Shown: positions 8,163 through 17,078, counted from the stretch's first letter. The stretch is 64,000 nt of DNA from Planococcus shenhongbingii (GCF_030413635.1 NZ_CP129235.1:496001-560000); one strand, 5' to 3'. Notes: a model not told the origin generated them from the letters alone. Made by a program: numbers and translations.

Positions 8163-9020
8163 ATGGAAAAAAATAAACCGGAAAGCCTGCCGCCGCAGGA
8201 ACAGGGACGCCAGCCGGGTTTTGAATCAAAAATGACGCCGCAACCGGAATTCACCGGCAATCTCGCTGGGAAAGCGCAGCGCCTCCCGGACAAAACGGCT
8301 TTGATTACCGGAGGGGACAGTGGCATTGGCCGTGCGGTAGCTGTGGCATTTGCAAAAGAAGGGGCAGACGTGGCTATTGCTTATCTTGATGAACATGAAG
8401 ATGCAGAAGAAACAAAACGGTACGTTGAAAAAGAAGGAAGACGCTGCATCTTAATCGCAGGAGATATTGGCGATGAAGCGTTTTGCCAAGGAGCGGTGCA
8501 GCAAGTGATCGATGAATTCGGCAAGCTGGACATCCTGGTCAATAATGCGGCCGAGCAGCATTTGCAGGATTCGTTGAAAGACATTACGGCCGAACAATTG
8601 GAACAGACTTTCCGCACAAATGTGTTCGGCATGTTCCACCTGACAAAAGCAGCGCTGGATCATTTAAAGTCAGGAAGCTCGATTATCAATACCACGTCCA
8701 TCACGGCTTTCCAAGGTATGCCGACGTTAATTGACTATTCTTCCACAAAAGGGGCAATTCTGTCATTCACACGCGCTCTATCAGGTTCCCTTGCGGAACA
8801 AAATATCCGCGTCAATGCCGTAGCGCCGGGTCCGATCTGGACGCCGCTTATTCCGGCTTCGTTCCCCGCGGAACAAGTGGAAAGTTTCGGCAAGAATACG
8901 CCGCTCGGCCGCGCCGGTCAGCCGGATGAACTGGCACCGGGCTATGTTTACTTAGCATCCGATGATTCGTCTTACATCACCGGACAAGTTCTGAACATCA
9001 ATGGCGGTACGCCTGTTTAA
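8163..9020 (+). CDS. SDR-family oxidoreductase, general stress protein 39 type
   Basis: A 285-residue extended short-chain dehydrogenase. An N-terminal proline-rich lead (about residues 1-45, ending in QRLPDKTALITGG) precedes the NAD(P)-binding TGGDSGIG motif. NNAAEQ follows, with catalytic Ser in NTTSITAF and YSSTK as the YxxxK pair. The N-terminal lead and the C-terminal YITGQVLNINGGTPV are typical of the GS39/YhdF subgroup. The start has AGAGGATG upstream. A sigma-B-type promoter lies upstream and a bidirectional terminator follows. The natural substrate of this group is uncertain; the role in stress survival is inferred from the family and the promoter. Confidence 0.88.
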   Translation: MEKNKPESLPPQEQGRQPGFESKMTPQPEFTGNLAGKAQRLPDKTALITGGDSGIGRAVAVAFAKEGADVAIAYLDEHEDAEETKRYVEKEGRRCILIAGDIGDEAFCQGAVQQVIDEFGKLDILVNNAAEQHLQDSLKDITAEQLEQTFRTNVFGMFHLTKAALDHLKSGSSIINTTSITAFQGMPTLIDYSSTKGAILSFTRALSGSLAEQNIRVNAVAPGPIWTPLIPASFPAEQVESFGKNTPLGRAGQPDELAPGYVYLASDDSSYITGQVLNINGGTPV

Positions 9021-9027
9021 TGAAAAG

Positions 9028-9066
9028 AAAAAAGCAAGCGCCTCACGAAGAGGGGCTTGCTTTTTC
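9028..9066. terminator. Convergent bidirectional terminator
   Basis: Arms AAAGCAAGCGCCTC / GAGGGGCTTGCTTT with T runs on both strands, between the stress dehydrogenase and the convergent MFS gene. The MFS stop codon lies inside the hairpin. Confidence 0.85.
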
Positions 9067-10224
9067 ACTGGTCCGCAAAGTTTTGCCGGAACTTTTATAA
9101 ATCACGATCAACCCGATGCTGAACAAAGCCAGTGCACCGGAAAGATAATAAACCGATCCGGATTGCAGTGTCAATAGCCATGTGAAAAGCAGCGGTCCAA
9201 TGATGCGGCCCATATTATCCATTGAGTAGGTCATGCCAGCGGCGGTGCCGTACTTTCCGCCAGACTCTTTTGAAGTCAGAGACACCAATATCGTTCGGGC
9301 AAGGGCGTTGCCAGCTGTGAAAATGCTGAGGGCAATACCGGCGAAAATCAGGCTCGAAGTGAAAGGCAGTAAAAACAGTCCGGCTGCTGTGACGATTTGC
9401 GCACCGATGATCCATTTGGTTTCCGATCCGTCTTTCACACGGCGCACGACGCCGCCTTGAATCGCTGCATCCACAAAACCGCTTGCCATAAAGAGATAGC
9501 CAAGCTGCAGCGGCGTAATTTCAATCTGGTCAATTTGGAATAGCTGGAATGTCGATTCCAAGCCGGCCAGCAGAAAGGTTACGGTAAACGAGAACAGAAA
9601 TAGGTATCGGATCCGGTATTGCCAAAGCATGCTGGCGCCTTTTGGCAGCAGTTTCCGTTTGACCGCTTCGCCATGGCGCTCCGGTTCTTTCAAGACGATG
9701 CCGGCATAGACCATGAGCAGCAAGATGAGAACGGCTGACGCGGTAAATGGCAGGGAAAGAGAAATTGCGCCAAGCAAACCGCCGATTGCTGGGCCGAAAA
9801 TAAAGCCGAGGCCGATTGACATGCCGAGCAAACCCATGTATTTATTGCGTTCTTCAGATGTCGTAATATCGGCCACGTAGCCGGTTACTGCTGTGTATAG
9901 GGCGCCGGAAAACAAGCCGCCGATGATACGGGATAAATACAGCAAAATCAGATGATCCAGAAACAGCGAGAACAAAAAGAAACTGAGGCTGAATCCGGCC
10001 AAGCCGATTAAAATTAGTTTTTTGCGGCCGGTTCTATCGGATAAACGGCCCCAAAGCGGTGCTGTAAAAAAAGAAGCAAGCGCGTAAATGGTGATGAGTC
10101 CGCCAACATGAATATCTGCATAGCCTTTCTGAACAATAACTTCCGGCAATACCGGTATGATAATGCCGAAGCCCAAGTAAACGAAAAATTGAACTGACAT
10201 CAGCAATAGAATGGTTTTTTTCAT
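9043..10224 (-). CDS. MFS transporter, drug:H+ antiporter (DHA1) type
   Basis: A 393-residue polytopic membrane protein with about 12 predicted helices. Motif A is seen between helices 2 and 3 (LWGRLSDRTGRKK), and the helix-5 motif C-like segment is GLGFIFGPAIGG. The N-terminus (MKKTILLLMSVQFFVYLGFGIIIPVLPE) is like NorA/Bmr/TetA-type multidrug and tetracycline exporters. AGGAAATTTCATT precedes the ATG. It is monocistronic and convergent with the stress dehydrogenase. The substrate is not predictable; naming it a specific resistance gene would not be justified. Confidence 0.85.
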   Translation of the reverse strand: MKKTILLLMSVQFFVYLGFGIIIPVLPEVIVQKGYADIHVGGLITIYALASFFTAPLWGRLSDRTGRKKLILIGLAGFSLSFFLFSLFLDHLILLYLSRIIGGLFSGALYTAVTGYVADITTSEERNKYMGLLGMSIGLGFIFGPAIGGLLGAISLSLPFTASAVLILLLMVYAGIVLKEPERHGEAVKRKLLPKGASMLWQYRIRYLFLFSFTVTFLLAGLESTFQLFQIDQIEITPLQLGYLFMASGFVDAAIQGGVVRRVKDGSETKWIIGAQIVTAAGLFLLPFTSSLIFAGIALSIFTAGNALARTILVSLTSKESGGKYGTAAGMTYSMDNMGRIIGPLLFTWLLTLQSGSVYYLSGALALFSIGLIVIYKSSGKTLRTSEKASPSS

Positions 10225-10357
10225 AATGAAATTTCCTGCTTTCTAAAAAGACTATGGTGCCATTTTACCCCTGTTGAAGGAGAACGACAATGAAGGAAAG
10301 GCAATTAATTCTTTACGCCTTTTAATAAAACACGATACGGTCGCTTCTTTGGAGCAA

Positions 10358-10396
10358 TTGACATTAAACCTTGAGGGACTATATCATATTAAATAT
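10358..10396 (+). promoter_or_regulatory. Promoter with dyad, SRPBCC-ArsR operon
   Basis: TTGACA at 10358-10363 and a weak -10 (TATATC) 16 nt later, overlapped by the dyad ATATTAAATAT (10386-10396). AT-rich dyads over the core promoter are usual for ArsR autorepression, so this is the likely operator of the downstream regulator. Confidence 0.5.
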
Positions 10397-10434
10397 AACC
10401 AAAAGGTGTTACTTTATACTGAAGGAGAATGATC

Positions 10435-10869
10435 ATGGAACCGATTAATCAAGCAATGCTGGAAGATATTAAACATGTCATCATAATTGATGCCCCTGTC
10501 CAAAAGGTATGGGATTTCGTAGCCACTTCAGAAGGGATCGCTTCCTGGTTTATGCCGAACGATTTTCAGCCTGAAGAAGGAAATGAATTTCATCTCCAAT
10601 CCCCGTTCGGTCCATCGCCCTGCAAAGTGACCGAATTTGATCCGCCTAATCGCCTTTCGTTTACATGGGATACTGAAGGCTGGATTGTTTCATTTCTTTT
10701 AACGGAAATCGAAGGCAAAACGGAATTTACCCTTATCCACGGAGGATGGAAGCATCCTGAAGCTGTTCTTCCTAAAGCAAACGAGAAAAGTTTTATTATA
10801 CGTGATCGGATGGACCATGGCTGGGAAGGGATTGTTAGAACATTAAACGAAAAGGTGGTTGAAGCTTAA
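10435..10869 (+). CDS. SRPBCC/AHSA1-domain protein
   Basis: A 144-residue START-like hydrophobic-cavity protein (activator of Hsp90 ATPase 1 C-terminal type). It begins with the family opening [26 protein letters not shown], contains [12 protein letters not shown], and ends in a C-terminal helix. The start at 10435 is preferred over the ATG at 10429 because AAGGAG ends 7 nt before it. Its stop codon TAA abuts the TTG start of the ArsR gene. SRPBCC-ArsR pairs are common in Bacillales; the protein is thought to bind a small hydrophobic ligand, but no substrate is known. Confidence 0.88.
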   Translation: MEPINQAMLEDIKHVIIIDAPVQKVWDFVATSEGIASWFMPNDFQPEEGNEFHLQSPFGPSPCKVTEFDPPNRLSFTWDTEGWIVSFLLTEIEGKTEFTLIHGGWKHPEAVLPKANEKSFIIRDRMDHGWEGIVRTLNEKVVEA

Positions 10870-11226
10870 TTGTCTTTAGCAGCTAAAAAGTATGATGTCT
10901 TTCAAGCGATTGCAGATCCGACGCGGAGAGAAGTGCTTCACTTATTATCTGAAGGGGAATTGGCTATTTCGGCAATCAGTTCACATTTTCCTATCAGCCG
11001 CACAGCAATTGTGAAACACCTTCATATCTTAACAGAAGCTGAGCTGGTCAGCGGACGAAAAGAAGGCAGGGAAAAAATCTATAGCCTGCAGCCGGAGTCC
11101 TTTGAAGAGTTAAAACAGTGGCTGTCGTATTTTGACCAATTCTGGCACAACAAGTTGTCGATTCTCAAGCACGTAGTCGAGAATGAGGAAGAAAATAAAA
11201 CCATAAGAAAACGGCCGACTGAATGA
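10870..11226 (+). CDS. ArsR-family winged-helix transcriptional regulator
   Basis: A 118-residue HTH_5/ArsR regulator. The N-terminus AIADPTRREVLHLLSEGELAISAIS is the classical opening of the family, and the recognition helix region reads FPISRTAIVKHLHILTEAELV. There is no Cys metal site (no ELCVCDL-like motif), so it is probably not a metal sensor. It starts with TTG directly after the SRPBCC stop, with AAGGTGG upstream, so it is translationally coupled. It probably controls its own operon through the dyad near 10390. A terminator hairpin overlaps its last codons. Confidence 0.9.
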   Translation: MSLAAKKYDVFQAIADPTRREVLHLLSEGELAISAISSHFPISRTAIVKHLHILTEAELVSGRKEGREKIYSLQPESFEELKQWLSYFDQFWHNKLSILKHVVENEEENKTIRKRPTE

Positions 11227-11238
11227 GTCGGCCGTTTT
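11211..11238 (+). terminator. Terminator overlapping the arsR 3' end
   Basis: ACGGCCGACT / AGTCGGCCGT around a 5-nt loop, followed by TTT. The stem includes the last codons of the ArsR-family gene. Confidence 0.75.
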
Positions 11239-11242
11239 CCAG

Positions 11243-11272
11243 GCTGTCGAGAAACTTTCGACAGCTTTTTTC
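11243..11272 (+). terminator. Second hairpin with T run
   Basis: GCTGTCGA / TCGACAGC followed by TTTTTT, only a few bases after the first terminator. It is either a tandem terminator or the edge of the repeat region that begins here. Confidence 0.55.
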
Positions 11273-11277
11273 ATTTC

Positions 11278-11522
11278 GCTCCAGGTGGGACGCTTTCCGC
11301 GGACATGGCTTCAGCCGCTTCCTTTGCTCCTGCGATTACTCGTCGCAAATTGAAAAAACATTCGCTTTGCTCAGTCCAGGGTCTTCAGCTCATGTTATTT
11401 CCGCAGGAAGCGAACTGTGCAAAAGCACTTTTGCGCGGTTCGTTTGCGACGAAGCTAGCGCAGCGATGCAGGAGCACCTCTTTGCCCTTCGCCCACCTTC
11501 CGCTGCATTCAGCTCTCTATTG
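11278..11522. repeat. Interspersed repeat A, copy 1
   Basis: A GC-rich non-coding segment. The block GGACGCTTTCCGCGGACA followed by TGGCTTCAGCCGCTTCC, then CAGTCCAGGGTCTTCAGCTC, recurs in reverse complement at 62264-62385. This copy is about twice as long because an extra stretch lies in its middle and right part. Related intergenic blocks are common in Bacillaceae and Planococcaceae genomes (from memory). No credible protein is encoded. Confidence 0.75.
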
Positions 11523-11592
11523 TCACTTTTAGAGATTCTCTGGAATAGGGAGCTGATTCGGAAAGCACTTTAATGTTTGTACCCATCCCCTA

Positions 11593-11823
11593 GATATGGA
11601 GCCAACCAGCGGAGAAAACCGTACTGCTCCTGCGCAAGCTCGTCGCAAAGACTTAGCCTTGCAGGCGTCGGCTAATGTCTTGCCTGCGGGAAAGCGAGAC
11701 AGCCGAGACCCTGCAACGCCCTTTCATGTTTCGAAGCTAGCGAAGCGATGCAGAAACAGGAGCGTAAGCGACGAAGCGGCTTGGCGCTCGCCCGCGGCAA
11801 GCGCAGCTGGTTGGCGGAATATC
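11593..11823. repeat. Interspersed palindrome-ended repeat B, copy 1
   Basis: A 231-bp element with imperfect inverted termini GATATGGAGCCAACCAGC and (3' end, reverse-complemented) GATATTCCGCCAACCAGC. Its body (for example GGAGAAAACCGTACTGCTCC, then TCGCAAAGACTTAGCCT and AATGTCTTGCCTGCGGGA) matches the reverse complement of 62009-62204 over its length. A 30-40 bp segment around 11720-11760 is not shared. It carries no transposase. Confidence 0.8.
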
Positions 11824-11945
11824 GGTTAAGGAATGGCCACTAATACAAATTTACACATTCTCAACAAGCGGAGAAATACTTTTATTAATTTTTCCTTCAT
11901 CCTGAAAAAATTTACAATTTTTTCACTTTGTCATCAAAATGAAAA

Positions 11946-11970
11946 GTTTAAATCTCGCAAAAGATGGTAT
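11946..11970 (+). promoter_or_regulatory. Sigma-B-type promoter upstream of the 43-residue protein gene
   Basis: GTTTAA, 13 nt, TGGTAT. This is nearly the same as the site before rsbV (GTTTAA, 14 nt, TGGTAT). No convincing sigma-A pair overlaps it. The predicted leader is about 97 nt. Confidence 0.55.
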
Positions 11971-12074
11971 TATATGCATAGACACAGAAAAGTCAACTAT
12001 TTAACTTTATAGATGAAACTGGCACCAGTTCAAAACGTCAATAACAGTATGAATAATATAAAGAGGTGATCTGG

Positions 12075-12206
12075 ATGGCGAAAGACGTTGAAATTCGCAA
12101 AATTGTTTCCAATCTATCGAAACTGGGAATCCAAGCAAATATCACAAAATCTCGTGTGGAATTATTAAAAGCACTGGCTTTGCCCCAAACACCGCAAATA
12201 CAATAA
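12075..12206 (+). CDS. Small protein of unknown function (43 residues)
   Basis: I read an uninterrupted 43-codon gene with ATG at 12075, a strong ribosome site (AGAGGTGAT, 4-8 nt upstream) and TAA at 12204, followed at once by a hairpin terminator. The product is basic and probably helical (start MAKDVEIRKIVSNLSKLG, end PQTPQIQ), without Cys, signal peptide or membrane segment. A sigma-B-type promoter lies about 100 bp upstream, between repeat B and the gene. It is convergent with rodA. The promoter, ribosome site, frame and terminator together make it a credible gene; I do not recognise the family. It may be a general stress small protein. Confidence 0.7.
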   Translation: MAKDVEIRKIVSNLSKLGIQANITKSRVELLKALALPQTPQIQ

Positions 12207-12212
12207 TAGATG

Positions 12213-12245
12213 CAAAACTCCGACGCCAAGCGTCGGAGTTTTTTA
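12213..12245. terminator. Bidirectional terminator between the small gene and rodA
   Basis: Arms AACTCCGACGC / GCGTCGGAGTT around CAA, with A run and T run on the two sides. It serves both convergent genes. Confidence 0.9.
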
Positions 12246-13430
12246 ATCAACTTCTTTATCGTTGCCGAACATATAAGTTCGGTGGTGAAATTTCATGCTG
12301 AAAACAATTCCGATAGCCAGCATATTTCCGATCAAGGAACTTCCGCCGTAACTGATGAATGGAAGCGGAATACCAGTAATCGGCAAGAGCTGGATGGTCA
12401 TTCCGATGTTTTGGAAAACGTGGAATGTAATCATCGCAATAATTCCGGCACAAACATAAGTGCTGAATGTATCTTTCAGTTGCAAAGTGATCTTAGTTAA
12501 ATGGTAAATCAGCATGAAGAATAAAATAATGACTGCGCTGGCTCCGACAAATCCAAAATCTTCCGAAATGACCGTGAAGATAAAGTCCGTATGATTTTCC
12601 GGCACATATACTTGTCTTCCTTGATAACCTTTCCCGAACACTTCCCCTGATCCGATTGCATTCATGGCGGCAATCAGGTTATAGCCTGCTCCGTCTGCGT
12701 AAGCATACGGATCCAGCCATGTATAAATTCGGGCAAATGCATAAGGCTGGATGCCGAAAGTATCTGTTAGAAACTCTTGCATATTGACTGCCATCCAAAG
12801 CAGTGTAACGCCAATAAGCGTCACACCGCCAAAACTTGGCAAAATGATTTTCCAGGAAATTCCGGCGACTACGATAATGGCTAATGTAATAGCGATAAAA
12901 ACTAGTGCTGTGCCCAAGTCAGGCTGTTGAAGGATAAACAACAGCGGGATAAGTAGTAAAAAACCGATTTTTCCCAATAGAAATAAGTCTGTCTTTATCG
13001 TTTTTAATGGAAGTTTCTCATGATGGGAAGAAATCATTTTAGCCAAAGCCAATATATAGAAGGTCTTCATAAATTCAGCAGGCTGGAGATTAACGAAAGG
13101 TGTATGGAACCAAGCTTTGGCGCCGTTGACCCGCTGACCAATCTGGCCTACTCCTTCAGGTGCAATCATCAAAGCCATCAAAAGCAGTATTCCAATACCG
13201 TATAGATAATAAGACATTTTTTTATATTGTTCTGGATCAAAGTACATAAGTACTGCAATCATGCAGACCGAAATAAAATAAAAAAGCCCTTGCCGTGGCA
13301 CGAAATTCGTCAAATATTGTCCGGAGGTCTGTGCTGAAGAAATAGCGATTAAAGAGACCACGAAAAATAAAAATAATATAAAAGCGAGCGGCCAATCGAT
13401 GCGATCGGTTATGCTCTTGTTTGTTTGCAT
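12243..13430 (-). CDS. rodA: SEDS-family peptidoglycan polymerase RodA
   Basis: A 395-residue polytopic SEDS protein with about 10 helices. Family motifs are visible: NGAKAWF and LQPAEFMK (third-fourth helix region), QPDLGTALVF (containing the Asp essential for glycosyltransferase activity), the large extracytoplasmic loop with DGAGYNLIAAMNAIGSGEVFGKG, ENHTDFIFTVISEDFGFVGA, and the C-terminal GIPLPFISYGGSS. It polymerises lipid II into glycan strands with a class B PBP in the elongation machinery. RodA rather than FtsW is suggested by the short N-terminus and the absence of a division-operon context. AGGTGA precedes the ATG. Confidence 0.88.
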   Translation of the reverse strand: MQTNKSITDRIDWPLAFILFLFFVVSLIAISSAQTSGQYLTNFVPRQGLFYFISVCMIAVLMYFDPEQYKKMSYYLYGIGILLLMALMIAPEGVGQIGQRVNGAKAWFHTPFVNLQPAEFMKTFYILALAKMISSHHEKLPLKTIKTDLFLLGKIGFLLLIPLLFILQQPDLGTALVFIAITLAIIVVAGISWKIILPSFGGVTLIGVTLLWMAVNMQEFLTDTFGIQPYAFARIYTWLDPYAYADGAGYNLIAAMNAIGSGEVFGKGYQGRQVYVPENHTDFIFTVISEDFGFVGASAVIILFFMLIYHLTKITLQLKDTFSTYVCAGIIAMITFHVFQNIGMTIQLLPITGIPLPFISYGGSSLIGNMLAIGIVFSMKFHHRTYMFGNDKEVD

Positions 13431-13583
13431 TTGCGTTCACCTGTACTTTTTTAGTATTGAGAGTTGTTTTACATTATAGCGTATTCTTATAGAATGTGCC
13501 TATACCAAAAGTAATGACGCAAATAGAGCAAGGATGTTTCATATTTCATGAGAATGGTCGTATAATGTAAAAAGGAGATTGGA

Positions 13584-14363
13584 GTGGGGGATATGGTCAA
13601 AAAACCGTTGAACGCGGATTATTATATACAGCATCTATACATCTATTTGAATGACGCTGATCAGTTTGCTCTTTTCAGTGGGTTGACCTTTGCTCAATTT
13701 CTGGACGCCATGAAAATGCCTAAAAACCTCTTGCTGCTTAAACATCCGTATGAAGATGCCTCGTTCAATATGCATACTTATATGGAATTTGTCAGCCAGG
13801 ACGAGTTTGCGCAGCTTCGGAAAGCGCTTCTACATAAAAAAAGTGAATTTTGCTGGATTGATTTCAAAAGTGAAAGACAATTGAATTCTCTGACTCCCCA
13901 AGAACAGGCTGAGCTTTTATACATCGGCCATAAAAAAGAAACAGTGCGGCCGCCGTTTTATGCAGCGTTGCAAAATGAATTCGTCTACTTATCAAGTGAA
14001 GAAGAACAGACGACTAAAATTTACTTCCGGCATTTGGAGCGGTTGAACGAGCTTGTGGGCAATTACTTTACCCAGGCAATCCGCAAAGAAGCGAATGGAC
14101 AAAACTTTTGGCGGCGGAAGTCGAAAGATTTAATTCCGGAATTGCCTTATGAAATTCTGTCTTCATTAAAAAATGATTACCGGGAAGGTGCCTTGATTTC
14201 GCTGGCTGACCCGGAAAAAACGAAGAACACCATTGAACTGCATATTCGTTCAGTAGAGGAAATTTCTTTCCTTGATGAGTTTTGGTCGGACATTCAGGAT
14301 TACACAAAACAGGAAGTTGACCGAAAAATCATCTTTGACCGCAAATTGAAGCAATGGAAATAA
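13584..14363 (+). CDS. Uncharacterised cytosolic protein (259 residues)
   Basis: A full gene with AAAGGAG 7 nt before GTG at 13584 (an ATG at 13593 is also possible) and a hairpin terminator after the stop. TATAAT at 13561-13566 could be a -10 giving a very short leader. The product is soluble, charged, rich in aromatic residues (DYTKQEVDRKIIFDRKLKQWK at the end) and has no signal peptide, membrane helix or Cys pair. I do not recognise a domain. It sits between divergent rodA and co-directional ddl-murF, so it may be wall-linked, but that is only context. Confidence 0.75.
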   Translation: MGDMVKKPLNADYYIQHLYIYLNDADQFALFSGLTFAQFLDAMKMPKNLLLLKHPYEDASFNMHTYMEFVSQDEFAQLRKALLHKKSEFCWIDFKSERQLNSLTPQEQAELLYIGHKKETVRPPFYAALQNEFVYLSSEEEQTTKIYFRHLERLNELVGNYFTQAIRKEANGQNFWRRKSKDLIPELPYEILSSLKNDYREGALISLADPEKTKNTIELHIRSVEEISFLDEFWSDIQDYTKQEVDRKIIFDRKLKQWK

Positions 14364-14390
14364 TACTCGGAAACGAGTGTTATTTTTTTT
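14362..14390 (+). terminator. Short hairpin terminator
   Basis: ACTCG / CGAGT around GAAA, followed by TGTTATTTTTTTT, directly after the stop of the orphan gene. Confidence 0.7.
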
Positions 14391-14619
14391 GCCATTGAAT
14401 TTCATTAAATAATGTTGCGGCTATTTTGCTAGCCAATCGCAGAAATACGCGCCTCAGCAGCATAATTTCAGTGCTGCATGCGTAAATTTCTGTGTCGCTG
14501 GTCGGAAAAAATTTTTCGTCTTTCCCGGTTCGTGATAAACTAAGCATTATGCGAAACGAAATCATTAAAATGAAAAGCACCGAAAGTTTCGGGACTGGAC
14601 ATTAGCGGAGGTATAAGGG

Positions 14620-15690
14620 ATGAAAAAACGAGTTGGTTTATTATATGGAGGCAAGTCAGCGGAGCACGAAGTATCGCTTTCCACTGCCCATGCGGTTACA
14701 CAAGCATTAAATTTTGAGAAATATGAAATACATCCAATCTATATCACGCAAGAAGGTGAATGGAAAAAAGGGCCGATGCTTGAAGGGCCGACTGAAACAA
14801 CCGAGCAGCTTCAATTGTCGGATGGAACGGACAATCCGAATGACATTTCTGGATTCCTTCCTGCAGAAGCTGGACAAGGCCTTGAAGTGATTATTCCGTT
14901 ATTGCACGGTCCGAACGGAGAAGACGGCACGGTCCAGGGAATGCTTGAAGTGATGAATTTACCTTATGTCGGCAATGGCGTTTTGGCTTCTGCTGCAGGG
15001 ATGGATAAAGTCGTGATGAAGCAGCTGTTTGAAATTGCGGGATTGAAACAAACGCCTTACGTATATTTTATTCGGCAAGATTGGCAGAAAAACCAAAGTT
15101 TTTGGGTAAACAAAGTAGCAGCCGAGCTGAAGTGGCCGGTTTTTGTGAAACCTGCGAATTTGGGCTCGAGTGTTGGCATAAGCAAAGCGGATAATGAACA
15201 GGAATTGGTTGCAGCAGTTGAAGAGGCGCTGAAATTCGACCGCAAAATTGTGGTGGAACAAGGCGTTACGGCACGCGAAATCGAAATCGGGGTATTGGGG
15301 AATGACATCCCGGAATGTTCGGTAGCCGGGGAGATTAAACCGCTGAAAGCATTTTATGACTACGAAGCGAAGTACAAAGACGGCAATACCGCGATGATTA
15401 TTCCGGCTGAACTCGATGAAGACGTATACGCAGAACTTGTAGCTGCTGCTAAAAAAGCGTTTAAAATACTGGACTGTTCAGGACTGGTCCGCGCTGATTT
15501 TTTTGTCACGGCTTCTAATGAGATTTTGATCAATGAAGTGAATACATTGCCAGGCTTTACTCCGTACAGCATGTTCCCGCTGCTTTGGGAAAATACAGGG
15601 CTGCCGTATCCGAAATTGATTGAGCGTTTGATTGCTCTGGCGATTGAGCGGTATGAAGAAAAGCAATTGCTGCAAGTAAAAATAGATTGA
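14620..15690 (+). CDS. ddl: D-alanine-D-alanine ligase
   Basis: A 356-residue ATP-grasp ligase that joins two D-alanines for the peptidoglycan pentapeptide. Visible motifs: [17 protein letters not shown] at the N-terminus, [31 protein letters not shown] (ATP-grasp phosphate loop), [10 protein letters not shown], and the C-terminal metal-binding FLI-type segment [25 protein letters not shown] precedes the ATG. murF follows after 13 bp, so the two consecutive steps (D-Ala-D-Ala formation, then its attachment to UDP-MurNAc-tripeptide) share an operon. alr, which supplies D-Ala, lies 8 kb downstream. Confidence 0.97.
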   Translation: MKKRVGLLYGGKSAEHEVSLSTAHAVTQALNFEKYEIHPIYITQEGEWKKGPMLEGPTETTEQLQLSDGTDNPNDISGFLPAEAGQGLEVIIPLLHGPNGEDGTVQGMLEVMNLPYVGNGVLASAAGMDKVVMKQLFEIAGLKQTPYVYFIRQDWQKNQSFWVNKVAAELKWPVFVKPANLGSSVGISKADNEQELVAAVEEALKFDRKIVVEQGVTAREIEIGVLGNDIPECSVAGEIKPLKAFYDYEAKYKDGNTAMIIPAELDEDVYAELVAAAKKAFKILDCSGLVRADFFVTASNEILINEVNTLPGFTPYSMFPLLWENTGLPYPKLIERLIALAIERYEEKQLLQVKID

Positions 15691-15703
15691 GTGGAGAAGT
15701 TTA

Positions 15704-17062
15704 ATGAAAAAACCTATAGAACAACTGGCTAAATGGCTGGATATAAAAACGAGTTTAAAAGGAATTGAAGTTACGGGCGTTTCGATCAATACGAGAACGC
15801 TGAAGCCAGGAGATTTATTTATCCCGTTTCGCGGAGAAAACGTCAATGGGCATAAATATGTCCGCCAGGCTTTTGAAGCAGGGGCAGCCGCCTCGCTGTG
15901 GCAGCGGGATGAGCCGGATCCACCTCAAGATTTGCCTTTGTTAATCGTTGATGATCCGAAAACCGCTTTGCAGGAAATGGCGAGAGCATACCGCAATGAG
16001 TTGTCGACGTTGGTGGTGGGCATCACCGGATCAAATGGCAAGACATCAACAAAGGATTTAGTGGCGAGCGTTTTAAAGCCGTATTTCAAAGTACAAAAAA
16101 CACAAGGCAATTATAATAATGAAATCGGGCTGCCATTGACGATTTTATCGCTTGATGAAGACACCAAGTTTGCAGTGCTGGAAATGGGCATGAGCGGCTT
16201 TGGTGAAATTGAATTTTTATCTGAGCTGGCCCGTCCGGATTATGCCATCATCACCAATATCGGCGAAGCCCATATGCAGGATCTTGGCTCCCGCGAAGGA
16301 ATTGCCAAAGCGAAATTTGAAATTACGGCAGGGCTGGAAAGCCATGGCAAATTATTCTACGATGGCGACGAGCCTTTGCTTGTGCCTTTTGTCGAGAATT
16401 TTCCGCAGGCGGTATCATTCGGTTTTGACACCAACAACGAATTGACCGTTACGGATATTAAAGCAACAGAAAATGGCAGCAGTTTCCAAGTGAGCGGCAT
16501 TATCGATGCAGCGTTCACGATTCCGGTACTCGGAGAACATCAAGTGAAAAATACCTTATCGGCAATTTTGGTCGCTCTTGAAGCCGGCTTGACGGAGGAA
16601 GATATCCGCCGGTCGCTGAAAGATGCGGCATTAACCGATATGCGCATGCAAATCGTCCATGCGGAAAGCGGTGCTACATTTATTAACGATGCTTATAATG
16701 CAGCCCCTTCTTCAACGAAGGCAGCATTAAACTTTCTTCGTGAAACGACGATGAAAGAAGACAAATGGCTCGTTCTGGGCGATATGCTGGAACTGGGCGA
16801 AAACGAACGGGAATATCATGAAACGCTCGAAACATCCATATCGGATAATATCGCAGGCGTCTGCTTGTTCGGTCCACGTATGAAATGGCTCTACGAAAAA
16901 ATGAAAGACTCCTATCAGGGCGAATTGATATGGAGTGAAAACGAATATGCTCCGATCATCAATTTTTTAAAGAAAAAGATTACAGCGGAGTCGCTTATTC
17001 TTGTTAAAGGATCACGCGGCATGGCGCTTGAGCGGGTCATCGAACCTTTTATCAAGCTTTAA
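15704..17062 (+). CDS. murF: UDP-N-acetylmuramoyl-tripeptide-D-alanyl-D-alanine ligase
   Basis: A 452-residue Mur ligase. The N-terminal substrate domain has TRTLKPGDLFIPFRGENVNGH. The central ATPase domain has GITGSNGKTSTKDLVASVL (P-loop), ETQ-type region NYNNEIGLPLT and EMGMSGFGEI. The C-terminal domain has NDAYNAAPSSTKAAL and LGDMLELG. It adds D-Ala-D-Ala to the UDP-MurNAc tripeptide, the last cytoplasmic ligation of the wall precursor. It lies 13 bp after ddl with GGAGAAG before the ATG. A hairpin follows the stop, so the esterase gene downstream probably has partly separate expression. Confidence 0.97.
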   Translation: MKKPIEQLAKWLDIKTSLKGIEVTGVSINTRTLKPGDLFIPFRGENVNGHKYVRQAFEAGAAASLWQRDEPDPPQDLPLLIVDDPKTALQEMARAYRNELSTLVVGITGSNGKTSTKDLVASVLKPYFKVQKTQGNYNNEIGLPLTILSLDEDTKFAVLEMGMSGFGEIEFLSELARPDYAIITNIGEAHMQDLGSREGIAKAKFEITAGLESHGKLFYDGDEPLLVPFVENFPQAVSFGFDTNNELTVTDIKATENGSSFQVSGIIDAAFTIPVLGEHQVKNTLSAILVALEAGLTEEDIRRSLKDAALTDMRMQIVHAESGATFINDAYNAAPSSTKAALNFLRETTMKEDKWLVLGDMLELGENEREYHETLETSISDNIAGVCLFGPRMKWLYEKMKDSYQGELIWSENEYAPIINFLKKKITAESLILVKGSRGMALERVIEPFIKL

Positions 17063-17078
17063 CAGCCGTTAACTAAAC

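Noticed and set aside
9043..10224. Naming the DHA1-type MFS as a specific antibiotic-resistance determinant
   Set aside because: Motif A and topology only support the family; the substrate cannot be read from sequence.
11223..11829. Open frames of 75-116 codons in the 11-kb repeat region
   Set aside because: They overlap interspersed repeats and hairpins, have Arg/Ser/Leu-biased sequences without domains, and the frame is not kept in the second repeat copy.
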